Below the pieces are notes generated by a model. The model had not been told where the DNA came from. It was given only the letters and a program-made list of their open reading frames with translations, and ran no database searches. Position numbers and translations under genes: made by a program. Shown here piece after piece: positions 1 to 58,960 of a DNA stretch of 64,000 bases. This DNA comes from Ophiura sarsii (Eukaryota > Echinodermata > Ophiuroidea > Amphilepidida > Ophiuridae): positions 87,914,690 through 87,978,689 of the forward strand of contig CM069443.1 of the NCBI GenBank assembly GCA_035610835.1, read 5' to 3'. Each line of letters opens with the position of its first letter. Position 1 is the first letter of the stretch.

Positions 1-2289
1 TTCCGAGATCCGTTGTGCTCTCGGTAGGCCAAACCCATTTTCTATGGCACTGTTTTTTTATAGATTGCAATTGAATTGTTTTAGAAGTGCTATGTATGCA
101 CAAAGATATGCTATTATATAACTGCTGGATTATATTTTAAATGTTGGCATTCTGACATCCTCTATAGGGGGTTCTGCAAAAATACGGTTTAAGTGGACCA
201 AACTATGATTATTTTGAATATAAATGTGAGAAGCTTTTGTACGCATGTGCAATTAATTTTTATTTAAAATAGTAAATAGTTAGAAAGCACATTATACCAT
301 GTTATATACTCATGCACATTACTGAAAAAATACATGGATCGCTTCCATGGAACATACCAAAATATATATCATCACACGCAGATATATTTGCGCGCTTGAA
401 TTATAAAGCGTGTATGAATTTGCATGTACATGTACATGTATAATGAATTGTGCGCCAAAAACTGAATAACAAATAGACACAAAGATTCTGTCAGAACCTT
501 TTGGTGATTCAAATCTACATAGAGCAGCATTATATCATTATATGATTATACACAGATGAATATGCACTAAAATTCGTGAAATGAATAAGTGTTCGAACGT
601 CCGTGTCACAAAATAGCAACACCAAAATAACAGACAGATTCTGTCACAACCTTTGTGTGATTGACTAATATTAGTGGATAGCAATGTTTTATCATTCGTA
701 AGGTTCGTTCACACTAGGCGATATTCTTCGTGCGATGCGATGCGATAGTACATGGTGCGGTAATTATTCATCGCAGGTCACGCTGGGTCAACGCAGGTCA
801 CCGTATGCGATGGCAGCCAGCGCCGTGTTGCAACATTTGGAGAACGTCGGCGTAAACACAATGCTTCGCAGCATGTCGCAATAGCAGTTGAACATGAAAA
901 GGTCACTAAGACTTAACAACGTATGAATTCTTATGATTCCTCATCATACAAATAACTGAAATATGATGAGCGAACTAAATTGGTATTTACACATTGTTAA
1001 TAGCTGCTATTTCGTCATCAAATTTTTAACTTTAAGCTTATTGAAGAAAAGATGTCAATCGACAAATTAAAAGAACATAAGGAAAAGTGTTCTCGCGTAT
1101 TTTATATTGTCCGTGTGCTCTGGATTTTTAAGAATCTTGATGTATTAGAAGGATTTGTATATTATGCTTTTTGTGCTGTTGCGACCCAAATTTGGTTACG
1201 CACCTGGACGAATTGTTACCGTTGGTAAATAATGTCTTCCTGAAATCGTAATAAACGTTATCAATGGTAGTACTTCTTTGCATATTGTGCAAATGCCTGA
1301 TTTGTTAAAAAGTTGCTGAATTGCCCTGGTTAATGCACAAAACAGGCGCGGCGCTCTGGTGCTCAAGGACGACCTTGGGACCCTCTCCCGTCCTAGCCAG
1401 TGTCCACTGCGTTGCATTAAAGGTCTCCAAGAACCGATTGGCTTGGCGCTTCGATAATTTTCAGCGTAATGCAAGCACCGGCCTTTTCTGCCCGAACTTA
1501 CTATCATTGCACAAAACGAACCACACTTACATATGTTCAATGAGGAGTGATGTTGCATAATAAAAGGGACTGCGCGGGAATATAGCTACAAGACCGACCG
1601 AAGTCAGTCGAATAACTATAGACACCGCAACATGTAGCCGCAACATGTAGCCGCAAATACACCTTGAGCAAATCATAATTAGGGGATACAGGGCGAGCCC
1701 CGGGATGAAATAGTGTAATATTACCGTACGAGTAATGAATCTTTAGGTTTATTAGTTGCTAAGTGTGAGTGCTATAGTTAATTAGATTTATCTGTAAACA
1801 TGCAGGCCTGAACTCTAATTAATTGGTAGAAATCAGTATTTCAACTTAATAGTTAAGCCAGAAAATTAGAGTAATATATGATCAATTCATGAAATGTTAT
1901 TCACGTTTTACAGATATATAAAATCTTATAGCAAAAGGCGATACCATGGTTTCATGGGGTCGATAGTGGACCTCCAATCATCACAAATGTTCAGATGTGG
2001 TTGAGCTGATGAACTTAATCTGTTTATGAAAACAAATATCAAATTTGTGTTTCAATTCACATTAAATCTACACACAAACCATGTACTTTGAATATCATAA
2101 TATATTATTTGTATGAGCAGGTCACTAGTATGTTTGAATTAGCATGCTCCTTCTGAAAAGCCATAACTTTGGCAATATAAACAATTTTCGACATCTTATC
2201 ACAGTCTGTATGTCAGAAGCATCCCATACTAAAGTGTGTTCATGCTATTTAAAAAATCGTTATACACGTGTGGATAACATTGGATTCAT
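1..2289. other. Intergenic stretch, no gene recognised
   Basis: AT-rich sequence with no exon-like open frame that I can tie to a protein family. Short overlapping frames on both strands around 1196-1560 lack any recognisable motif. A small direct duplication of a CATGTAGCCGCAA-type word lies near 1630-1655. Confidence 0.5.
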
Positions 2290-2880
2290 AATAATACTAC
2301 ACTGCAAATGTTGAAGAACAAATGACGCGTCGGGACGTGTTCAGCATGTGTTCAATAAGTGTTCGAAGACCATGATAAGAACACTATAGCGGTTTCAGAA
2401 CATCTGCAGAACACATCTAGAATGCGTCGGGCAATAATGTTTGACATGTAAGTGTTCTACAGAACACATCCAGAACGCTTCAACAATGAAGCGTTCTGCT
2501 GAGAACACATCCAGAACACTTCAACACTTAAGCGTTCTGCTGAGAACACATCCAGAACACTTCAACAATGTTCGAAGTGTTCTGGATATGTTCTCAGCAG
2601 AACGCCTCATTGTTGAAGTGTTCTGGATGTGTTCTCAGCAGAAGCTTCATTGTTGAAGCGTTCTGGATGTGTTCTGTAGAACACTAACATGTCAAACATT
2701 CTGCTGAGAACACATCCAGAACGCTTCAACAATGAAACGTTCTGCTGAGAACACATGCAGAACACATCCAAAATGCTATACCGCAACAATGAAGTTGTAA
2801 TAGTGTTCTATAGAAAACATTCAGAACACATCTCGCTGACAGTATTATGCTGAGAAGACTTTCAGAACACGTCGGATAAT
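2290..2880. repeat. Palindromic minisatellite of about 40-bp units
   Basis: The core words GAACACATCCAGAAC and CTTCAACAATG recur with short variations. Units run forward at about 2450-2575, in inverted orientation at 2576-2690, then forward again at 2700-2780, so the block can fold into large hairpins. Short open frames on both strands here only translate the repeat. A related block lies at 3541-3790. Confidence 0.8.
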
Positions 2881-3540
2881 GTCGAAGCTCGACACAAAAG
2901 TAATGTTTTCTAACACAATCCAGATCCCCAGATAGCAAGACTTCGTTGGGCCAACTGTGACAATGGTCGGCAAGGTCGCCGTCAGTTGTAAGCCAACGTT
3001 TGGGCAACGTTGAGTTTCAACAGGGTTTAACATCGGGTAATGGGTGGAGCGTGAAAATGGTCTAACAGAAAGTTTGGTCGGTAAATGTATCATCCGACGT
3101 CTGCCCAACGTCTGCCCAACCACTTACTTAGTGTATAATCTTTTTGAAGAAAAATATTCAATAATTCAAAATTTTCATTATTTTTATTAAGTTTGAACAT
3201 TATTGAAATGATAATAAATGATGATTTCAATGTTAATTGTATCTGCAATTCTTTTAAAGTCCAAATAATGATTAAATATAAACTTGCATTAACGAATAAG
3301 CATAAAAACATCCTCGATAAAAAAACACCAATGAAAGTATATTTGGATACTGGACATAGCGAAATATCATGTTGGTATACGTTATCGGTTCACTACCGAA
3401 AGGAAGTGATAATCAGTACTGGTGATAATGTAACAGTGGGCAAATGACAGCAGTTGTTCGGTTGAGAAAAGTTAAGTAGTTCGTTGATTTTAAGAGTACT
3501 TGTCCACTGCTTTCACCTCAATACGTGTCAGAATAATTGC

Positions 3541-3790
3541 TGAGAACGACACATGTGTTCTATTCTGCATGTGTTCTAATTCAGAACACTTTAATGAACA
3601 CATGGAAGGCGTTCTGTGGGTGTTCAAAATCTGTTATATTTGAACACATCAAAAGCGTTCTGGACGTGTTCTAGTTCAGAACACTTAATGAACACATGAA
3701 AGGCGTTCTGCGGGTGTTCAAAATCTGTTATATTTGAACACATCAAAAGCGTTCTGGATGTGTTCAATTTATGCGTCCGATGTGTTCTGC
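3541..3790. repeat. 94-bp tandem duplication related to the 2290-2880 minisatellite
   Basis: A unit starting AATGAACACATG at 3593 is repeated at 3687 with few changes. Both copies contain GTGTTCAAAATCTG and its near-inverse TTTGAACACATC, so each unit is itself partly palindromic. The word GTTCTGGA.GTGTTC links it to the upstream minisatellite. Confidence 0.75.
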
Positions 3791-4856
3791 AAATTTGCAG
3801 TGTATAGCGCGCTATACTCAAATAATGAGGTCGTGCTACAAATTATACTGATGGTGAGTATCGATTCGATTGGCCATCAACTAAAAGAATATCGTGTTGG
3901 ACCTGGATCGCTGCACATAACAGGAACGGATAGCGCTTCTTATTCCTCTAGGTATATATTCGTCTCAGCTTAGAGTGATATCCAACTCAGTCGTACCCTG
4001 GCTGTAACAATTCTACATTGCGGATGGCACATTCATGAAATCAATACTTCTCTACAAAATGACATGGATTAACGTGTTTTTATGGTTCTAGATTTTATTT
4101 TACACCAAATAATATGCCAGATGAGACCAAAGTTTAACACAAAATATAAAATAAAAGTTGTCTAGATTATTTTCATCACATTTTATACTTAAGAACAGTG
4201 ACATTTAGAATTTGTAGGATAAGTTCAATCTTTTTATAACAATTGGGAACAAAATTATAGTAATTTTAGTAAATATGAACATTGTCGTTATTAAACCAAG
4301 TTCAAGATCTAAAAACATCGCGCATACAATATTAAGCTTCTAGTCTTCACATTTTCAACTTGAAGGCTGAAATCATGTATATTAAAAAATTATCGCCAAT
4401 TTTGCGCATGATGGTCAAATCAGATTACACCTCCCTGGTCAAATTATTAGTATCGCAATTGAAAACAAAATAAATATTTTGTTTACATTAAAAAAGCCTA
4501 TGGTCATATATCTCTCTCCTTATAATGAGTTGTATTGTTTTTGGTTTTCTGGGTGTTATGAGTGTTATGATCGATTATTCAGTATTCTTAGATCACAAAT
4601 TGAACTTTTTTATTATAGTATTAAACAGTGCTGGCTAATTGAGTATGTCCCGGCGGACCTGTTTAAAATAGTTATAATTTGTTTAATACCCGTCGCGTCG
4701 TATATGCCTATTATTTCTATGTATTTTCCTCTACAGGGAGGACGGCACTTGATTATTTACACTTGTATAGGCCCGAGCTACTCCGGGTAATACTTGTGGC
4801 AGGAGACTGGGAAACGAGATCGCTTAGGTTTGAATTTCAGATACTTTACCATGCGA
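3791..4856. other. Gene-free stretch
   Basis: AT-rich sequence with short unsupported open frames only. I see no domain, splice-bounded exon or repeat of note. Confidence 0.5.
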
Positions 4857-4930
4857 GGTCTTGTGGCCCAATGGATAAGGCAGTTGCCAAGCAAGCAACA
4901 GATCCTGGGTTCGACTCCCGGGCGAGATCG
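4857..4930 (+). tRNA. tRNA-Arg-like sequence, probably a pseudogene or SINE head
   Basis: An A-box-like TGGCCCAATGG and a B-box GGTTCGACTCC are correctly spaced, and the body resembles metazoan tRNA-Arg. The acceptor GGTCTTG pairs with CGAGATC (two wobbles). The anticodon stem GTTGC/GCAAC is perfect, and the T-stem CTGGG/CCCGG pairs. A T4 tract, a possible Pol III terminator, follows directly at 4931. Two defects argue against a working tRNA: the anticodon loop reads CAAGCAA, so the universal U33 is A, and one extra G sits between the T-stem and the acceptor. The loop would read anticodon AGC in an Arg-type body. Confidence 0.45.
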
Positions 4931-5433
4931 TTTTCCTATTATTGTCTCTTTTCTACCCACGACGGCGAACGTGTTTAAAATATTTATAATTTAATTAATG
5001 AGTAAGTAACCAGCCGCGCAAGTGAAAATATGCAAACTTGGATGGAAGTGTTCCGTGACTACTCTTACGTAATCACAGATACTTCACAAAATTAAACACT
5101 GTTTTCTTCAAATTGTAGAAAACTAATTTGACCTCATTTTACCGTTTGAATTGTAAAATTCAGATACTTAAAGGGACATTAAAGGTAGATACATACATAC
5201 ATACATACATATGAGATTTTATAAAGCGCTATTTCATTTAGATCACGGCGCTGGCAGCAAACAAACAAAACAAAAAGGTACAATCAACAAACAAATCAAA
5301 ATGTACCAATAAAAACTAGTACTACATGTATACAGAAAGAACAATTAAGTAGGAAACAGATGAGTCTTCAGTTGTTTTTTGAAAACTTGTAAGGATTCAC
5401 AGAGTCTGATGTTGTTGGGTAGATCATTCCATA

Positions 5434-6373
5434 TAGACCAGGCTAAAAGTGAGCTAGGTATCACTTGGAGGCGTTCTTTATCTCATGTGGTTTTTCTAGA
5501 CCAGAATTTCATGAGGAATAAGAATATCTTTGGTAATCAGCCCAAATCCTGAACGCGTCCCCAGGAGACAGCAAAATCCAAAATGGCCGCCATACAGGGG
5601 CCCCAAAATTCAAATGGCTTCAATTAAGTTAAAAAACATACCAAATTGTTCGGCTGAGCACAAGGATTCCAAAAATGTATAGTTTGTCCCACTTCCGATG
5701 TTTGGTTAACGAGTTGTCGGGCAAAACGTTAAAAGATCGTTGACCTTTGCATATGGGGTCAAAATTTAAACGTGCTCCGATTTTGAAAAACAATATCTCA
5801 AATTGCTCGTATGATCACAAGGATTCCAAAAATGGTAGTTTTTACCATCTAGCGTGTCTGTGGTACCTTATAAAGGGGTCAAAAGGTCAGGTTACATATT
5901 GACCTATACGGAACCTGACCTTCTGACCCCTTGATAAGGTACCACAGACACTCTAGATGGTAAAAACTACAATTTTTGGAATCCTTGTGATCATACGAGC
6001 AATTTGAGATATTGTTTTTCAAAATCGGAGCACGTTTAAGTTTTGACCCCATATGCAAAGGTCAACGACCTTTTTACGTTTTGCCCGATAACTCGTTAAC
6101 CAAACATCGGAAGTGGGGCAAACTATACATTTTCGGAATCCTTGTGCTCAGCCGAACAATTCGGTATGCTTTTTAACTTAATTGAAGCCATTTGAATTTT
6201 GGGGTCCCCTGTATGGCGGCCATTTTGGATTTTGCTGTCTTCTGGGGGCGCGTTCAGGATTTGGGCTGATTACCAAAGATATTATTATTCCTCATGAAAT
6301 TCTGGTCTAGAAAAACCACATGAGATAAAGAACGCCTCCAAGTGATACCTAGCTCATTTTTAGCCTGGTCTAA
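5434..6373. mobile_element. 940-bp foldback element (near-perfect inverted repeat)
   Basis: The two arms, each about 460 bp, are near-identical inverted copies centred near 5903 with a loop of roughly 20 bp. The ends are TAGACCAGGCTAAAA and its inverse. A TA dinucleotide flanks each end (5432-5433 and 6374-6375). The LINE target at this point would read CATTCCATAGTTTAGG, so insertion at TA with TA duplication explains the junctions. There is no coding capacity; short open frames in it are shadows. Confidence 0.85.
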
Positions 6374-7238
6374 TAGTTTAGGACCAGCAACAGTGAAAGA
6401 TTTATCTGCGGCAGAGTTTTTTGTACGTTGAACAACTAGGAGATATCGATCAGACCCAGATCGAAGACCAGGTCGACCAGGTTCATAATGAGCAATGCAC
6501 TGATTCAGATAGATAGGTCCAGTATCATTAATACATTTATATATATGAACACACAGTTTGTAGATAATATGCTGTCGCAACGGGAGCCAATGAAGTTCTT
6601 TGAGCAACGGAGATGCCGAGTCTCTTTTTCTGCCTCCACAGACAAGGCGCGCTGCCCAGTTTTGTAATGATTGTAATTTGTTGAGATCAGATTCATTTGA
6701 ACCAAAAAGTAGCGAATTTCCGTAATCAAGTCTAGAAAGTATGAGTGCACGAGCTACGTGGTGGCATGAATTGTAGTCAAGAAAACGGCGAATTCTTGCG
6801 GAGATGGAAGCTTATATTACGACGGAGATTGGCAATATGGACTGACATCAGTGGCGTAGCTCAGGGGGGGGGGGGGGGGGGGGGGCAGGGGGGCAGTTGC
6901 CCCCCCCCTGACAGAACGTTTTTGTGCCCCCGCCCCCCTTTGTGCCCCCGCCCCTCTCTTTGGATATAGTGTTTATACGCGGGGTAACCATTTAAAAATG
7001 ACCATTTTAGCTTGTTTTTTAAAAATAAATGACCATTTTTGTTAAAAAACTGCTTTTAAGCAGCTTTTAAACAAATTTTGGCCAATCCTCAGGGTTTTAA
7101 AAAACCCTGAGGATTGGCCAAAATTTGTTGACTATAGTGCTTTTTTGACTGGGAAACTTTGTGTCCGTGCGAATTTTTTTGACCGTGCGCATTTTTCATT
7201 TTTTTGACTTCACCCCCCCCCCCCCCCCCCCCCCCCCA

Positions 7239-7270
<32 letters not shown>

Positions 7271-9147
7271 CCCCCCACTTACGTGAAATTCACGAGGTGA
7301 CTGACTTGGAAAATTTTTGGGGCAACCTTTTAAGAAAATTTTAGAAATCTTGCCCCCCCTGAAAAAAAACCTAGCTACGCCACTGACTGACATAGACATG
7401 TTAGAGTCAAAGAGAACGCCTAAATTACGCACACTTGTTGTCGGTTTTATGGAACTATCGCTAATGTTGAGTTCGACAGTAGGCATGATACGTGTGGAAT
7501 GAGGTGACCCAAGAACCAGGAACTCAGTTTTGTCCTCGTTTAATTTCAAAAAGTTCTTGGTCATCCATGATTTTATCTCCGTAATACAAGAAGCAATTGA
7601 CGAAAGTGCATTGTTGATAGATGTCTGATCTTTGGGATTGAAAGTGGTGTAAATTTGCGTATCATCCGCATAAATATGATACGAGAGACTGTGTTTTTTA
7701 ATGATTTGTCCAAGTTGAAGAGTATAAATAGTGAACATTTTTGGTCCCACAACCGATCCTTGTGGTACACCACAATTTAAAGGTTTCGACTTGGAGAGTA
7801 CATCATTAATAAAAATGCGGCTCGTTCTTCCATCCAAGTAGCTTTTAAACCAGTTGAGAGCTGTCTCATTAATTCCAATACATTGATTTAGTCTTTGAAG
7901 CAATATCTGTTGATCCACTGTATCAAAAGCGGCGCTCAAATCTAGTAACACCAAGAAAACCCCTTTTTGTTTGCCAATTGCATACATAATGTCATCCTTA
8001 ACTTTTAACAAAGCTGTCTCGGTGCAATGAGCAGCTTTATATGCAGATTGGAAAGGTTCATTCATTTGGTGCAGGTCCATATGATCAGCAAGACGAGATG
8101 TGACAACTTTTTCTATAATTTTGGAGAGGAAAGGCAAATTCGACACCGGACGATAGTTTTTGAGAATATCATGATCCAAGGAAGCTTTTTTGAGAATAGG
8201 TGTTATTATCGCGTGTTTCAGCGAGTCAGGAAAATAACCAGTAGATAACGATGTGTTGAAAATATGAGTAATGACAGGTAGAAAAGTTGCAATGTTAGAC
8301 TTGATTAACCATGTTGGCACTGGGTCTAGGCTGCATGATTTGGCTGGAGTTTTACTGATAAGTTTTCTTATTTCGTCTTGCGAAGCCAAATTGAATTCAC
8401 TGAGTTTATGCGGAGTAGATTTAGAAGAGACACCATTGTATGGATGTTGTTGGTTCATGAGTTTGGTATGTATGATTGTAATCGTATTAGAAAAGAAATC
8501 GGCAAACTCATTAGCCAGTACCTGTGCAGATTCATGAGTAGGCAAACACTTGCTACTCTTATTAAGAAGTGTACCAACTGTCTTGAACACACTTTTGGTA
8601 TCAGCAGCGTGTAGTTTGTCAGCATAGTGTTCTCTTCTTGCACTTTCAATAAGACTATTGACAAGTTTACGCTGATCAATATAAAGAATGCGATGAACTT
8701 CCAGACCACTTTTGCGCCACATCTTCTCATATCTTCTGCGTATCCTACGTGCTTCATGGATACCAGTGTTGTACCAAGGTTGACGAAGCCTAACTTGACG
8801 TATAGATTTTCTGACTGGTGCACGATTATCAAGAGTACGACATAATACATCATTATAACATGTTACAAGCATATCCAAATTACTCTCAGCGAGCACATTT
8901 TCAAACTGTTTTGACAGATCAGTACAAAGTGACATATAATCAATTGATTTGAAATCACGAATCTCAGCAACAGAGCTGGAATACTCAGGTTTACACATAT
9001 TCAAGGTACAACAAACAACATAGTGATCAGATTCAGTGCCGAGCTCAGTTTTTTGGACCCAACATGATTTGAAAAAAGAGTCATCCTCATGGCAGATAAC
9101 TAAGTCCAAGGTATGACCACTTCGGTGAGTAGGCAACATAGATAACA
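6374..9147 (-). pseudogene. LINE reverse transcriptase, interrupted
   Basis: Catalytic landmarks read on the minus strand: NYRPVSNLPFLSKIIEKV, then LLDLSAAFDTVD (first catalytic Asp), GVPQGSVVGP, and YADD at about 7661-7672. After the thumb-like LGVLFDSNMSM the frame runs into the inserted MITE and becomes poly-glycine from a C-run. It resumes beyond the MITE at about 6842 with the LINE C-terminal region, including SRLDYGNSLLFG and KELHWLPLRQ. The first 31 residues of the apparent open frame (above about 9147) are the translation of the neighbouring MITE, not LINE protein. With truncation and two insertions it cannot make an intact protein. Confidence 0.85.
6849..7385. mobile_element. hAT-like MITE, copy 1
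   Basis: Terminal inverted repeats are CAGTGGCGTAGC and GCTACGCCACTG. A perfect 8-bp target duplication, ACTGACAT, lies at 6841-6848 and 7386-7393, as expected for hAT elements. It holds long G and C homopolymer runs (around 6866-6906 and 7214-7275) and a 56-bp perfect palindrome at about 7073-7128. It is inserted in the LINE reverse transcriptase. Confidence 0.85.
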
Positions 9148-9499
9148 TAGATGACCCGATCACATTTTCGTAACACAGAATTATTTCAAACATACGGAGA
9201 TTTTCATATCTTATGAAAGCTCGTATTTTTCTCATCATCATACTGAAATTTGACGGCCTAAATCGGTATAATTACGGAGAAATCGATGAAATAACGTCGA
9301 ATTACCGCGAATGGTGGTATTCCACCGATATAGTTTGTGTACTACTCAATGGGTACAGTTCACAGCATCTTGTGCGTCTAAAATAAGAACCATTAGAGCT
9401 ATGCAACTCAAACTTTGGAACACGACTTTTTTAAGGATGACCTTTTATGTAGAATAGAATAGAAAACTTCAAGTTGAAAATCGGAACATCTACCTTTAA
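9148..9499. mobile_element. TTAA-flanked MITE (AAAGGTAGAT family), copy A
   Basis: Nearly identical to 15125-15473 across its length. The right end is CATCTACCTTTAA. The left end lacks the terminal TTAAAGGT and abuts LINE sequence, so it is slightly truncated there. Confidence 0.75.
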
Positions 9500-9973
9500 A
9501 GTGGTGTTGAAAATTTTAAATGTTTAAAAATTTACTTACCTCTATGCAAATATGGTTCGCGTTATATATCACGCGTACTGCGTACTGCATTTTACGTCCG
9601 ACAGGACGTAAAATGCTCGTCCCGGCTGTACGAGCATTTTTGAATCGACGTTTTCTTGTACAAAGAGGGCTGATTTTTCTTAATCCTTATTTAGGTGTAA
9701 GTTCATACATGTAATACAATTATAAAAATATACTAATTCCAGTTTTTATCATAATTGAGGGCGCAGTCTCCAACACATCTCTTAGTGCCCCTTTAATTAG
9801 GAAGTTATGATCGCCTAATGGTGCGTTGTCAATTTTTTTGAGACACCCTGTGGGCCTACCTCTTTTATTCTTACAATCCTAGGGAGTCAAAACACAGATG
9901 ATGTCACGATGACTAAAACATTTGGTCGACCTAAAATTTAATAACGCGAACTAGTGTATGTAGTAACCTAGTG
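9500..9973. other. Presumed 5' flank of the mannosidase gene
   Basis: This stretch should hold the promoter and 5' UTR. I see no clear TATA box at a sensible distance and no CpG-rich island, so no promoter element is called. A short palindrome (TTTTACGTCC...GGACGTAAAA) lies at about 9590-9613. Confidence 0.35.
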
Positions 9974-10001
9974 ATGAGCGATGAGATAATCCCTTATCAA
10001 A

Positions 10002-56738
<46,737 letters not shown>

Positions 56739-57667
56739 ACCAGAACCAATATATAAAGTACACATTTTTGCGCTGCATATATTTTTGGCACTTGGCTACA
56801 GCGCAAATGATTAACACACATGTATCTCCTTTGCGTAAAGGTCTATGAGATGAAACTACAAATCACAAATTTAAAAACACACAAAACAGTTCAAAATCAG
56901 TGAAGCGAAAAATGGCGCAAAAAATGAGCACCTTTACAGTATTGTGATATGACAAGACTAATAACTTTCTGTAATTATTGCAATTACTACTCACACCACA
57001 TTCCAGTTTATATAGAATATGTTTGTTCTTTTCAAATTTAGAAATATGTTAGAGAAGAGGGATTCAAAATTGAAGAAAAAAAGATCCTAGTATTAAACGT
57101 TAGAATTTATATCGGGTAATATATTTAAATTTCTAAGAGTAGCAAATGTAAGAAAAAGGCCAAAACATTTAAATTTTCCTGACCACATGTTTGACAAATG
57201 TATTAAAATCTGTGTTTATTGATAAAATAGTACCATAGCATTTGGGAATTTGTTGCACTCTTCAATTTGATTGAGATTCATTATAGATATATAGTCTTCA
57301 AAGTTCAATAACATGAGCGAAATTTTTCACAAATTATGACTTAAAATTGGATTCCCTCGAAAGCTTTATTTTGAAATATATTTGGATGCCATTTAAGATA
57401 ATAATTGTACAGTGCAATGTGATATTATATATACAGTATATAATAGAGAAGCTCGTCCCAGCTGAAGGAGCGAAATGAACACATAACAAACATTAGTAAC
57501 CCTGCATTATACGCAGGGTTACTAAATGTTTACGCGGAGGTACTTGGTTCTTCATTAGTGACCTGCGCTTATTTGTGCGTGGCAGTAAAGGGAGGATTTA
57601 ATTGGGTCGCACGTATCGCGTATATTCATGAGGTTTTGAATCCTAATTGCCATTCATTCCTGAACCA
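56739..57667. other. Probable 3' UTR and downstream flank
   Basis: AT-rich and without gene features. A short palindrome (AGTAACCCTGC...GCAGGGTTACT) lies at 57496-57526. Confidence 0.4.
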
Positions 57668-58436
57668 TTTGGAATTTGATTGTGTGATAAATCAATTGTT
57701 TCAGAATCTAAAACATTGAAGAAAATGTTGTTTATAGTAAAAAAGTTCAACCATACTAATTACTTACAGTCAACAAAATAAGTAACTGACCAGGTAATAA
57801 ATGTGCTGATAACTCTAAAAGTATAACTCCTACATAAATATATTAAATTGTAAAGTTGTTGAGAAATTTCTCTTCTATAATTTGAGATATTGCACGCTAA
57901 GAATGGTTGATTATTAAGGAAGTTACAATCCCAAATGTCAAGTCTGATTTTCATTTTCACATTTTCATTTTCAACATGGGGACTCAGAACGGCAAATTAT
58001 TGATTACTGGTAGGGCTAATTCACCAGTCGATGCCCAGGTTGTTGGATAGTCGGCCGGCTGCATCAATACGGCACACACGCTTTACCTGTACACGCTTTA
58101 CCTTGTCATACTCTCCCCATGTTGAAAAGTAAAATGTGAAAATGAAAATCAGACTTAACCTTACGTTTGGGATTGTAATTTCCTCATTAATCAACCATTC
58201 CTAGCGTGCAATATCTCAAATTAGAGAGACGAAATTTCTTAACAACCTGATAATTTAATATGTTTATGTAGGAGTTATACATTTAGAGTTATCAGCACAT
58301 TTATTTCCTGGTCAGTTACTTATTTTGTTGACTGTAAGTAATTAGTATGGTTGAACTTTTTACTATAAACATAACATTTTCTTCAATGTTTTAGATTCTG
58401 AAACAATTAATTTATCACACAATCAAATTCAAAATG
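57668..58436. mobile_element. Long-inverted-repeat element downstream of MAN2C1
   Basis: Arms of about 310 bp (57668-57980 and about 58118-58436) are imperfect inverted copies: GGAATTTGATTGTGTGATAA and ATTATTAAGGAAGTTACAAT-type words mirror each other. They surround a 140-bp unpaired centre. No coding capacity is seen. Confidence 0.75.
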
Positions 58437-58960
58437 TTACTTATTGTGTTAACTATATATTAATAGTACACCTAAGGTCAACACTTAAACATATATTTTG
58501 TAATCGTAATCCAACAATAAATGCCAAACTCACTTTGATAGAAGAATCTAATGTATAGATCTATGCCACATTACAAAAAGTGCATACAAACTACATTGTA
58601 CTTGATTTTATACATGTATGATATTGAATCATGATTTGCAGCTACCATGATTGTAATTAGATCACATGCTTTATATTATGTACTTTTCTATTTTGTACAA
58701 TGATGGAAATAAAGGTAAAGATGTTCTCTTACATCGTCTTAACGTTTGTTAAACATTTGAACACATTTCTGTAACTGTGACTGTCTTTATGCCTACGTAT
58801 TATCAAAAGTGATCATCTTTGATAACTTACACTATCTACTGCAGTCATGGAGTGCCTCTATTGATTAATTACCAATTGGGGATCTTTGTTTAAATGATAA
58901 AGTAAACATCATACAAAATTTGAGCGAGGTTGTATTGCTTCTTGTTTCATTTCATCGTAG
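58437..58960. other. Gap before the unassigned candidate exon
   Basis: AT-rich, nothing recognised. AATAAA-type words occur at about 58515 and 58709. Confidence 0.4.

Larger units (their letters stand above)
5186..9147 (-). mobile_element. 5'-truncated L2/CR1-like LINE with two nested insertions
   Basis: Reading on the minus strand from 9147: the last part of an endonuclease domain (HRSGHTLDLVI, then SDHY), a full reverse transcriptase, the HWLPL-type C-terminal region, and a final IWNDLPNNIR...KTHLF segment around 5355-5433. The 3' UTR ends in a short ATGT-type repeat near 5186-5212. This order and these motifs are typical of the L2/CR1 group. A hAT-like MITE (6849-7385) and a foldback element (5434-6373) split the ORF. 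Joining across each insertion restores a continuous LINE frame. The 5' end stops at the edge of a MITE at about 9148. Confidence 0.85.

Noticed and set aside
9148..9241. N-terminal 31 residues of the LINE open frame as part of the endonuclease.
   Set aside because: The DNA is identical to the MITE at 15125-15473, so it is a chance in-frame extension.
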